Assembly (NCBI GenBank): GCA_934698975.1
Contig: CAKUVR010000012.1
Location: forward strand, 1 to 64,000
Origin: Cryptobacteroides sp934698975
GTDB lineage: Bacteria > Bacteroidota > Bacteroidia > Bacteroidales > UBA932
DNA length: 64,000 nucleotides
Direction: 5' to 3'
Shown here: positions 18,670 to 25,926 of the stretch, in pieces
Layout of the letters: each line of letters begins with the position of its first letter
Position numbering within the stretch: the stretch's first letter is position 1
The notes under the pieces: model-generated
Told to the model about the DNA's origin: nothing
Database searches by the model: none
Seen by the model: the letters and a program-made list of their open reading frames with translations, nothing else
Position numbers and translations under genes: made by a program

Positions 18670-19932
18670 TTAACTTTTATGGAAAAGATTAATTATCCAA
18701 ATTATGCCGTTTACTATTAAGGTGTAGATATTTACGAAAATATGAACAGCATACACCAAAATGCATCCCCAGACTGCTCCACAAAATAGTCCTCCTATTA
18801 AACCGCCAATTATACCCCAGAAAACACCGTCACAACTTAAAATAGTTCTTATTATCAATACTATTGGTGTTGCAATGATAGTGATGAGATATAAAAAATG
18901 TTCTATTTTCCCTAAAGTACCTTCAAAGTCAAATGCCTCATCCAAAGGATATAAATCCAGATATGCATACCTGTTGGATGATGTATTTATTTTCTTCAAA
19001 AAATCATAGTCCCCTTGGCATCTATCCTTCACCAACGATCCAATAGAGATAGATAGCGCATATTCTGCCAAGTCCTTTGCCCTTGAGGCTTTGTCAGCAT
19101 CATCTGAATTATTGTAATAACTGATTCCGCATTGACGAATTTGCTTAGCAAAATTATCGGATACAGACTGAAACTCGCTACTATCTGAACCACATACCGA
19201 TTTTATCTCCTCTATTATTTCCTTTGAAGCATCCATCAACTTTTTTCCTGCCGTAAAAGAAGCAACGGGATCGGAAGAATCAACATCTTTCGCTTTGTTG
19301 ATCAGCGACTTCGCTTTCTGCAAAGATGGTTCAATAGATTTACTCCGAATTTGCACAAAGTAATCCGAATCCTTGAAATAATCCAATAATAAATTCGTAG
19401 GAACAACAGTTCGAAGAGATAAGACCACTCCTACAATCGCATCCTCTGGAGAGATTGAAAAGGTATCATCACATATTAAATCAGAGATACTTTTCAATAT
19501 TTCAGGCTTGCAAATCTCAGAATATATGCTTGCAGCCAACTCGTAATCTTCCTTTATAAGATACAGTACAGCCAAATTCAAATAGGATGATGGCTCATTG
19601 ACGGAAGATAATGTCGTGATAGCCTTCTCAATGTTTCCTTTTTGTAATTCGGATAATGCATTTGAATCTGGTTCATTGTTTTTAGCGAACCAAAACAAAG
19701 CATAAGAAAAGCGATCTTTAGCAAGGGTCAATTCTTGATTGGCATCTTTAACCATCTGTTGAGTCCGGTCAATATCGCCTAACACAGAAGAATAATCTTC
19801 TGTAAAATCAATGTTTTTCCCTACAGCAAGAAACGCATTCATCTTGCTGACATTCCGAACAATATCAGATTTTCGAGAATTTGAGTATACTCCGAGAACC
19901 CTAAAAGGGTTGTTGGTAATTTTATCCAGCAT
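18670..19932 (-). CDS. J-domain-like N-terminus, membrane protein (paralogue 2)
   Basis: 420 residues, clear paralogue of the next gene downstream: TNNPFRVLGVYSNSRKSDIV and the DRFSYALFWF segment align with it, and further similarity runs through the helical middle (for example KLMDA/ELIRN and the QIRQCGISYYNN/QILQCGINYFNN stretch). It differs at the C-terminus, where several hydrophobic segments (about 335-415) replace the single tail helix. As in the paralogue, the J-like N-terminus lacks HPD. Eight bases separate it from the TPR-retropepsin gene upstream and three from the paralogue, so translation is probably coupled. Function unknown. Confidence 0.6.
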   Translation of the reverse strand: MLDKITNNPFRVLGVYSNSRKSDIVRNVSKMNAFLAVGKNIDFTEDYSSVLGDIDRTQQMVKDANQELTLAKDRFSYALFWFAKNNEPDSNALSELQKGNIEKAITTLSSVNEPSSYLNLAVLYLIKEDYELAASIYSEICKPEILKSISDLICDDTFSISPEDAIVGVVLSLRTVVPTNLLLDYFKDSDYFVQIRSKSIEPSLQKAKSLINKAKDVDSSDPVASFTAGKKLMDASKEIIEEIKSVCGSDSSEFQSVSDNFAKQIRQCGISYYNNSDDADKASRAKDLAEYALSISIGSLVKDRCQGDYDFLKKINTSSNRYAYLDLYPLDEAFDFEGTLGKIEHFLYLITIIATPIVLIIRTILSCDGVFWGIIGGLIGGLFCGAVWGCILVYAVHIFVNIYTLIVNGIIWIINLFHKS

Positions 19933-19940
19933 AGAGTCTC

Positions 19941-21986
19941 TTAATCTATTACCCTTTCTTTCACCGTAATCCTCAGCACACTCTTCTCATAATCAATCTC
20001 CACCTTGCCGAGCCGGCTCAAAACACTCTGGCCAAGAAGAAGCGGTGCATTGCCGCTATCTACCACCGATGCCCTGACATTCTCCAACTCAAGTCCTGCG
20101 AATGTCACTTTTCTTAGATTGATCACGGTCCCTATCGAGATGTCGCCATCGGCATCCATATACCTGGCCTTGCCGACCACATCCGCAGCCGTGAGATAAT
20201 CGTTCTTGAACATAAACGTCGCCTCAATGCGTGAAATCGTCACTTCGGCCGCCCCCGTGTCAAACACAAAATGAAGAGGCAGTCCGTTGATCTCACATTT
20301 TACCTTGGTCACTCCACCTGAACGAGAGAATGGAATCTCAGATACTTTCTCAACATATGACACTTTGGTGGAATCTTCTAGACTTACCTCTTTTACGTCT
20401 GAATATCTACTTATCAATTCCTTATACCTGGAATCATTCCTGATGTTATCCAAATCATTATCGGTTTGAATATGATGGAGTCCCTTATACCCCTTGTCAA
20501 GGCTGGTTTCCAGATACTCAATAGAAGAATCGACATCTCCCATCAGGGCATATAGGCAAGCCGCATCATAATATACACCGCTGTCATCCTTATCAGCCTC
20601 AATAATCTTCTGCATCCAAGCCTTTGCCTCATCAATTCGCCCCAGATAAAACAGTGCATATTCCGTTGCGTTCCCTTTTTCCGGCGCAGTGTCCCTCTTT
20701 ACAGTCTCTTCGAAATCCTTACGCGCCAGTTCATCCTCACCTTTCAACAAATGCATCTTGCCTCTCGACATATAAGCGTATGAATAGTCCGGATTAAGCT
20801 CGACACTCGTTGTGTAATCCGCAATCGCCCCATCAATATCGTTAAGATTGTCCTTGAACCACCCACGGCGATAATATCCGTAATAATAATCCGGCTGAGA
20901 CTCAATAAAGCTGTCCAAAACCGCAACCCCGGATTTGATATCCCCGGATTTGTAATATATATCAGCCTTGGAAAGCGGGTAAACGAAATACTTGGGATCT
21001 ATTTCAATCGCCTTGTCGATATATTCCATCGCCGACTCCCAGTTCCCAAGTTCCTCATAGCATTTGGAAATTCTGGAATATACCACATCATCGCTGTCCA
21101 ACTTGGCGGATTTCTTATAATAGTCGATAGCTTCCCCATATTTCCTTGTTGATTCATATATCACCCCAAGGCAATACGGCCAATACTCACTGTTGGGTTC
21201 CGTGACAGCATACGATTTCAATTTCATACATATATGCGTGAAAGACGAGTCCGCAAGGCAGTTCATCAGATAAAAAGCCTTGTCATCTCTGTTTATGCTC
21301 AATGCCTTTACAATATCGCTTGCCGCGTCGGAATATTCGTGAACCTTCATCTTCGCTTCCGCTCTGAATGAATATCCCGATGAGTAATCAGGGTATAGAG
21401 CGATTACATAATCAAAGTCATCTATCGCTTGGCGGTATTCTCCTCGCGCAACCTTGTTCCTACCCATCCCCATATATGCCATTGAATTGTGCTCATCCAA
21501 AGCCTTAATGGCAACATAGTCCCTATCAGCCTGATCATACAGTCCTTCCTCATATAAAATCTGAGCTCTTTCAGAATAGAATTTATAATCTGACGGATCT
21601 ATGGAAATAGCTGTGGAATAATCGGTCAACGCCTTTATTGTCTCGTCCAACGCTCTATAAACTCCCGCTCTCTTGTAATAGGCAAAAGCCTTATACTCCT
21701 TGTCTTTTTTAGGAATATATTTAATGGCGTTATCCGCTGACACAAGAGCGTCACCATACTCTTCATTACTCAAATGGATAGCAGCAGCCCAAAGATAGGC
21801 ATAGCCATTATCCTTATGTTCGGAAATTTCCTTTCTCAGCGCTTGCAATGCTGAAGTTTCATCTTCTTTATCAAGATACTCTGCAGCCTGCTTGAAGTAA
21901 TACGAAGACTCATACTTATTGTATCGCTGGGCATAAACAGAAATGCTCAGCAAGGTTAAGGTAAGAAAAGTCAAGAATCGCCTCAT
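19941..21986 (-). CDS. Secreted TPR-repeat protein with C-terminal retropepsin-like aspartic protease
   Basis: 681 residues. Signal peptide at about 1-20 (ending VYAQR). About eleven tetratricopeptide repeats cover roughly 25-520. The C-terminal domain (about 555-675) is a retropepsin-like aspartyl protease: HFVFDTGAAEVTIS carries the catalytic DTG at 576-578, and LLLGQSVLSRLGKVEIDY is the matching flap/second-strand region. Single-domain retropepsins work as dimers. It is the first gene of the seven-gene operon and the only one whose product should be fully periplasmic or exported. Base composition is less AT-rich than in the genes that follow. Confidence 0.85.
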   Translation of the reverse strand: MRRFLTFLTLTLLSISVYAQRYNKYESSYYFKQAAEYLDKEDETSALQALRKEISEHKDNGYAYLWAAAIHLSNEEYGDALVSADNAIKYIPKKDKEYKAFAYYKRAGVYRALDETIKALTDYSTAISIDPSDYKFYSERAQILYEEGLYDQADRDYVAIKALDEHNSMAYMGMGRNKVARGEYRQAIDDFDYVIALYPDYSSGYSFRAEAKMKVHEYSDAASDIVKALSINRDDKAFYLMNCLADSSFTHICMKLKSYAVTEPNSEYWPYCLGVIYESTRKYGEAIDYYKKSAKLDSDDVVYSRISKCYEELGNWESAMEYIDKAIEIDPKYFVYPLSKADIYYKSGDIKSGVAVLDSFIESQPDYYYGYYRRGWFKDNLNDIDGAIADYTTSVELNPDYSYAYMSRGKMHLLKGEDELARKDFEETVKRDTAPEKGNATEYALFYLGRIDEAKAWMQKIIEADKDDSGVYYDAACLYALMGDVDSSIEYLETSLDKGYKGLHHIQTDNDLDNIRNDSRYKELISRYSDVKEVSLEDSTKVSYVEKVSEIPFSRSGGVTKVKCEINGLPLHFVFDTGAAEVTISRIEATFMFKNDYLTAADVVGKARYMDADGDISIGTVINLRKVTFAGLELENVRASVVDSGNAPLLLGQSVLSRLGKVEIDYEKSVLRITVKERVID

Positions 21987-22039
21987 CGGGTGTCCTAAGT
22001 TTCAGTGTCCGGCGACAACCCAAATCCGAACGGGTGCAA

Positions 22040-22356
22040 AAAAGACGTGGGAGTCATACTTTCGCTTATCCCGAACACTGGCCTTGGCGTGCCATCGAGA
22101 GAGATAAGCAACGCAGCCAGCCCACGTCAATGATGATATGATAAACCTACGCTTAAAAGCGTGGTGACCATAAGTCATCAATGGTGGACGTTCCCGTTGC
22201 CGTTTCTTCTTCTCGATATAAAACCGCCAAGTTTTGTGTTCAGAAGAAAAACGTCAAGTAACGTCTTATTATGTCTGCCCAACCCACCCTGTCACCCAAA
22301 CCACAAAAGTCACAAAAACGTAACCGCCTTTGGTTTTGGACACCGGGCTAGCTGAA
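22040..22356 (-). ncRNA. Candidate structured RNA upstream of the TPR-retropepsin operon
   Basis: On the minus strand a TAAATTTG box (22363-22370) is followed by about 315 bases with several long-range pairings: GACGTT/AACGTC near 22264 and 22191, TTCTTCT/AGAAGAA near 22242 and 22209, an ACGCTT/AAGCGT hairpin at 22149-22162, GCTTATC/GATAAGC, and finally GACGTGGG/CCCACGTC enclosing the last 90 bases and directly followed by TTTTTTG (22039-22044 on the plus strand as an A run). It ends about 55 bases before the first gene of the operon. It does not show tmRNA, RNase P or SRP signatures. It could be an independent small RNA or a leader/attenuator of the operon. Confidence 0.5.
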
Positions 22357-22362
22357 CGGCTT

Positions 22363-22370
22363 CAAATTTA
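22363..22370 (-). promoter_or_regulatory. -7 box of the candidate RNA / seven-gene operon
   Basis: TAAATTTG on the minus strand. The -33 region 19 bases upstream reads TATG, a partial match. It would start transcription near 22356. Confidence 0.5.
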
Positions 22371-22520
22371 CAACTTTTTATTGAATACTCATAAATAAGA
22401 CGAACTTTTGTTCCGGACCCAGGGCGTATTCTCATCAGGATAGTGTTCCCGGTTGTAAAATGGCGGAGCGAGATAGCGTTCAGAAACCAACTGATGGCGA
22501 GATTATATGCCGCTTACTCA

Positions 22521-22551
22521 CCGGGGTGCAAGAAATGGATTTGCGCACCCG
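22521..22551. repeat. REP-like palindrome A
   Basis: A 31-bp imperfect palindrome beginning CCGGGGTGCA and ending GCGCACCCG. It shares the CGGG-GC ... GCACCCG frame with the elements around the RAYT gene at 34.1-35.5 kb. Confidence 0.7.
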
Positions 22552-22573
22552 AAGGCAATCGGGGATGCAACTT

Positions 22574-22602
22574 CGGGTGCCTGAACGCCTTTATCGCACC
22601 CG
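22574..22602. repeat. REP-like palindrome B
   Basis: A 29-bp palindrome with seven-base arms CGGGTGC and GCACCCG, 23 bases after palindrome A. Same family as the REPs near the RAYT gene. Confidence 0.7.
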
Positions 22603-22828
22603 AGATAATAACCACTTAGATTAGAACGTTGTGGCCATAAATCAAGTCCTTGCTTACAGATACGAAACTTAATGTTTGACTGTTGTCTATGTCGTTTAGA
22701 ATTTACGAAACGCTTTCATCCTCAAGTTGGTCAGAAGCGCCTGTCTTGCACATTAACGTGAAAATCTCGCACCGTTGGATTCGAGTTTTTCAGCCCAATC
22801 CGGCCTCAGCGGGCGAAGGTACGTTGTT

Positions 22829-23003
22829 TGGCTGAAAGCGTTTTGAAAAATGCTGACAGGAAGTGCGTATGAATCGTTGAGTGGAAATACGTACAGAAAT
22901 ACTGACAGGAAGCCCGAACAAAAGACATTGACTGAAAATGCTCGCAATAATATTGACTGGAAGTGCGTACAATAACATTGACCGGCAATGCGTACAATGT
23001 TAT
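22829..23003. repeat. Degenerate 25-bp tandem array
   Basis: About seven degenerate copies of a roughly 25-base unit with consensus close to TTGACTGGAAGTGCGTACAA. The last three copies (starting 22928, 22953 and 22978) keep an exact 25-base period; earlier ones vary by a base or two. It ends about 75 bases after the ferredoxin stop codon (downstream on the minus strand). The open reading frames in this stretch are by-products of the repeat and are not called as genes. The bases between 22603 and 22828 hold nothing I can identify. Confidence 0.75.
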
Positions 23004-23077
23004 TTACCAGCAGCACGAAAAAATAAGAGGACGGCCAAGACTTTGGTCGTCCTCTTACGGAATCTTGCGATGCCTGA

Positions 23078-23251
23078 TTACTCAGCAGGATGGATGGCGC
23101 CCATCGGGCAGGCGTCGGCGCAGGTGCCGCAGTCGATGCAGGCGTTAGGGTCGATGGTGTAAACGTCACCCTCGTGGATAGCGCCCTGAGGGCACTCGCC
23201 TGCGCATGTGCCGCAAGCTACGCAATCAGTTTCTGAAATCTTGTAAGCCAT
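23078..23251 (-). CDS. Bacterial 2[4Fe-4S] ferredoxin
   Basis: 57-residue protein beginning MAYKISETDC. It has two clostridial-type cluster motifs: CVACGTCAGECP (Cys10, 13, 16, 20) and CIDCGTCADACP (Cys38, 41, 44, 48). Length and spacing match small low-potential electron carriers that serve oxidoreductases such as pyruvate:ferredoxin oxidoreductase in anaerobes, which implies an anaerobic host. It has its own strong promoter within the end of the upstream permease gene. Confidence 0.95.
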   Translation of the reverse strand: MAYKISETDCVACGTCAGECPQGAIHEGDVYTIDPNACIDCGTCADACPMGAIHPAE

Positions 23252-23310
23252 AATTCAAATAATAAAATTGTTGTCCTTTTGTCTATCTCCGGAAATCCGG
23301 AATCATTATG

Positions 23311-23341
23311 CAAATATAAATCTTAAAATCACAATATCAAA
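23311..23341 (-). promoter_or_regulatory. Promoter of the ferredoxin gene
   Basis: On the minus strand TTTG (23341-23338), a 19-base spacer, then TATATTTG (23318-23311): a full match to the Bacteroidota consensus. It overlaps the last codons of the upstream permease gene. Confidence 0.8.
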
Positions 23342-24381
23342 CCCCATACCACAAAAACAATGAGGGCGATTCCGACTTTTATGGCCTTTGCCTTCAGGAA
23401 GGAGGATTTGCTGTCAGCCAGAAGCGGAAGCGAGGCGTGGCCGTCCTGCACGATGGAATTGGCCAGCAGGACAGGGAAAGGAATGACTCCGCTGGCGAAC
23501 AAAGTCACGAAGACAAGGTGCGGCCCGGACTCCGGAATCAAACCTATCACTATGGCCAGCAGTATCATAAGGGCGGTGTTGTCACTTACCCAGGCTGTGA
23601 TGTCAATGAAATTGAACAGGACACCGATGACCAGAAGCATCCCAAACGTCCAAAGGAATATGCTCGGAAGATGCTTACGGACAATGTGTTCCCAAAGATG
23701 CTCCTCGACAAAATGATCGGAGGCGAAAAGCAGGGCGGCCAGCACGACAATGCTCAGCGCGCCGAATAGCCAGAAGGTCCACTCCTCATTGAAGACCTCA
23801 AGTCCCTCAGACTCACCTCCTTCCTCCAAAAAGCCAAGCAGAAGGGCGGCAATGAATATCACGACTCCGATGAACATGAATATTCTTGTCCTGCCAAAAT
23901 GTCTGCCCGCTTTGTTATCATGTCCGTCCTGATGCTCGCATCCGTCACCGTGAAGCTCAAAGGAATCCTCAAGGCGGGTAGGCAGCGGCTTGCCTTTAGA
24001 GTAGAACCGGTCGATCAGCAGACCGGTCACGACGGCAAGTACGAAAAGAATCAGGAACAGGAGAGCGGCCTCGCCGGGAAACATCGCCAGCATCATGAAC
24101 GACTCGTCACCCGTCGTGGCGATCATCATGGCCACCAACGCCCCGAAACTCAGCATACGGTGCGTGTAAAGCGACACGGCGGCGAAACCTCCGACGCATC
24201 CTGGCACGGAACCGAGCAAGGCCGAGACGAGAACCTGCGCAAAACCAGACTTTTTGAGGGATCTGAATATCCTGCCGTCAGACTCCACGTTGAACGACTC
24301 GATTATCATCATCATGACGACAACCAAGCCGGAGATCAGGACAGCGCCACGCAAGGCGTCAAGTAAAACGGAAACAATCAT
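23329..24381 (-). CDS. Putative 10-TM heavy-metal exporter (ArsP_2-like)
   Basis: 350-residue polytopic membrane protein with about ten hydrophobic segments. Conserved features include GSVPGCVGGFAAVSLY in the first half and GLIPESGPHLVF in the second, which look like pseudo-repeated pore segments. The central cytoplasmic or periplasmic loop (about 140-165) is His/Asp-rich (HGDGCEHQDGHDNKAGRH), consistent with metal binding. The family is described as putative heavy-metal exporters; the metal is unknown. The gene starts six bases after the stop of the DUF1573 gene, so they are one transcript. Confidence 0.75.
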   Translation of the reverse strand: MIVSVLLDALRGAVLISGLVVVMMMIIESFNVESDGRIFRSLKKSGFAQVLVSALLGSVPGCVGGFAAVSLYTHRMLSFGALVAMMIATTGDESFMMLAMFPGEAALLFLILFVLAVVTGLLIDRFYSKGKPLPTRLEDSFELHGDGCEHQDGHDNKAGRHFGRTRIFMFIGVVIFIAALLLGFLEEGGESEGLEVFNEEWTFWLFGALSIVVLAALLFASDHFVEEHLWEHIVRKHLPSIFLWTFGMLLVIGVLFNFIDITAWVSDNTALMILLAIVIGLIPESGPHLVFVTLFASGVIPFPVLLANSIVQDGHASLPLLADSKSSFLKAKAIKVGIALIVFVVWGLIL

Positions 24382-24387
24382 GGTCTG

Positions 24388-25584
24388 CTATGCGGTCACC
24401 CATCCGGTGAGATAAAGATTGATGACAGGGCGGAGAGGCGAGTTTGTGGTCAAGGTCAAGACAATCAGGCACTCCCCCGCCGGGAATCCTTTCGTGTCGA
24501 AAGTCACCTCCAGTTCTCCTTTTCCTCCGGCGGGAACGTCAGCGAAAGCCTTGGCCTTCACGTGAGAGCTCTCGGAATCCACCTTATATATTCCAAAAGG
24601 TGCCTTGCCTTTGTTGGTGAAGGTGAACTTGCAGTCCACATTCGTTCCGGCCTTTACCTTTCCGAAGGAGAAAGTGCTCTCGTCCGCCATCGGATTCGGG
24701 CCGTCATTGCGTTCTTTTTCAGTCAGATTGGAGAAATTCTCTTTGGTGTACGTGAATATTCCTATACGGCTCTTCCCCGCCCCGAGTTCTGGATTAGGGT
24801 CCGCCACAATGGCCTCGGCTCCGGCGGCGACAGGTTCTTGTTCAGGCGACGGCGACACCACAGCCTTGTACTGACGGCCGTCAACAAGCGGCGTGGCATA
24901 ATAGTAATTCTTGCCCCAATGCCGTCTGTCAGCGGTGACCGTGTACGAGATCCTCGCAGTGGAATTGGCCGGAACCGGATTTGGAAATATCTTGACCGAC
25001 AATCCCTCACTGACATCGGAGAACTTTACGGAAATCGGCTGTTTCCCAAGATTGGCCACTGTCACGGTCCCGCTCTTCTGCTGTCCCTGGGAAAGGTTGC
25101 CTCCTTTGATGTCGACCTTCTTGAAGGCCAGATTGCCGAAGCGGATCGGATAAAGTTCCCTTAAGGACAGTTGCTTGTCGTGGCTCACGCCCCTAAGTCT
25201 CAGAATGACTGGCTGCTTTAAGCCCGAGAAATATGCGGTCAGGGACTTGTCGAAAGGATAGCCTTTCTCATCGTTCTTGAAAGTGGCCTTGATTGTTCCG
25301 GTCTCACCTGGATTTATCGGTTTCCTGGTCCATTCGACGTTGGTGCAGCCGCATGAGGACACGACATTGTAGATCAGCAACGGCTTGTCACCTACGTTCT
25401 TGGCCGTGAATATGGCTGTCACCGGCCCGTCCGACACGAGGATGTCCCCGAAATCGTGCACGGTCTTGTCCAGTTGGACGACCCCGCCGAATGTGTTGTC
25501 CTTGCCGGAGCCCTGGGCGGCGACGAGGCCGCTTGCGGACACAAGCAGAAGCAGTGCGGCGGCGATATGTTTAAATATATTCAT
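24388..25584 (-). CDS. Secreted DUF1573 protein
   Basis: 398 residues with signal peptide (about 1-24). Two DUF1573-type Ig-like domains can be seen. The first (about 38-130) has HDFGDI, VVSSCGCTNVEWT and the PGE-type strand; the second (about 300-398) has FGKVKAGTNVDCKFTFTN and a GGKGELEVTFDTKGFP strand. These domains are ASPM/SPD-2/Hydin-like beta sandwiches common in exported Bacteroidota proteins; their role is not defined. It lies six bases upstream of the metal exporter gene. Its promoter sits in the shared intergenic element at 25.7 kb. Confidence 0.85.
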   Translation of the reverse strand: MNIFKHIAAALLLLVSASGLVAAQGSGKDNTFGGVVQLDKTVHDFGDILVSDGPVTAIFTAKNVGDKPLLIYNVVSSCGCTNVEWTRKPINPGETGTIKATFKNDEKGYPFDKSLTAYFSGLKQPVILRLRGVSHDKQLSLRELYPIRFGNLAFKKVDIKGGNLSQGQQKSGTVTVANLGKQPISVKFSDVSEGLSVKIFPNPVPANSTARISYTVTADRRHWGKNYYYATPLVDGRQYKAVVSPSPEQEPVAAGAEAIVADPNPELGAGKSRIGIFTYTKENFSNLTEKERNDGPNPMADESTFSFGKVKAGTNVDCKFTFTNKGKAPFGIYKVDSESSHVKAKAFADVPAGGKGELEVTFDTKGFPAGECLIVLTLTTNSPLRPVINLYLTGWVTA

Positions 25585-25697
25585 AAATGCGCTCTTTAAG
25601 GAAGTCGCTTTGCCTGGATGAAATTTTCTTGCAAGAATATTTCATGCCTCACAAGGAACTTCGAAATATTCGAAGGAATGCAAATTCCTTTCCATCG

Positions 25698-25859
25698 GCA
25701 AATTTAGTAATCCTTAAAAAATAACTTGATAATCTTTGATTGTTTTTTCGGTCTATATTCCTTTTCTCATCAGTCATGTGCCACCTCTTCAAAAAGTAAT
25801 CTATCCCCGAAAAGACTGCCAAATCTTTACCAATTTATTTTTTAACGCTTACTTGCCAC
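25698..25859. repeat. Intergenic element copy 1 (shared with 32.0 kb)
   Basis: About 160 bp with terminal inverted similarity: the left end read on the minus strand (AGTTATTTTTTAAGGATTAC) resembles the right end (TTTATTTTTTAACGCTTAC). The 41-bp core at 25745-25785 matches the core at 32031-32071 in 38 of 41 positions, in the same orientation. Both copies lie between divergent genes. It could be a MITE-like element or a conserved double-promoter region. The rest of 25585-25926 contains only promoter elements. Confidence 0.65.
25699..25706 (-). promoter_or_regulatory. -7 box of the DUF1573-exporter operon
   Basis: TAAATTTG on the minus strand inside the left end of the intergenic element, about 115 bases before the DUF1573 start codon. 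Confidence 0.5.
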
Positions 25860-25895
25860 ATAAAAGATACTTTTTCAAATCCCGTCTAAAATTTG

Positions 25896-25903
25896 TAATT
25901 TTG
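25896..25903 (+). promoter_or_regulatory. -7 box of the parE operon
   Basis: TAATTTTG (TAnnTTTG) 23 bases before the chosen parE start, with a T-rich run in the -33 region. Confidence 0.5.
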
Positions 25904-25926
25904 TACGATTATGCGATTTGAAAAGA

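Noticed and set aside
22161..22355. 64-residue plus-strand frame in the gene-poor stretch
   Set aside because: It overlaps the structured minus-strand RNA, has an implausible composition and no promoter.
22040..22370. tmRNA, RNase P RNA or SRP RNA for the structured region
   Set aside because: No tag frame or CCA end (tmRNA), no conserved P4 sequence (RNase P) and no GGAAG-type SRP loop were found on either strand.
22753..23169. Several overlapping minus-strand frames near the 25-bp array
   Set aside because: They are generated by the tandem repeat and by the antisense of the ferredoxin gene region; three frames stay open at once, as expected for a short repeat without stops.
25731..25800. 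Hammerhead-ribozyme-like core (CTGATGAG ... GAAA) on the minus strand of the shared 41-bp core
   Set aside because: The bases between the two conserved boxes cannot form stem II beyond one or two pairs in either copy, and no stem I/III pairing was found.
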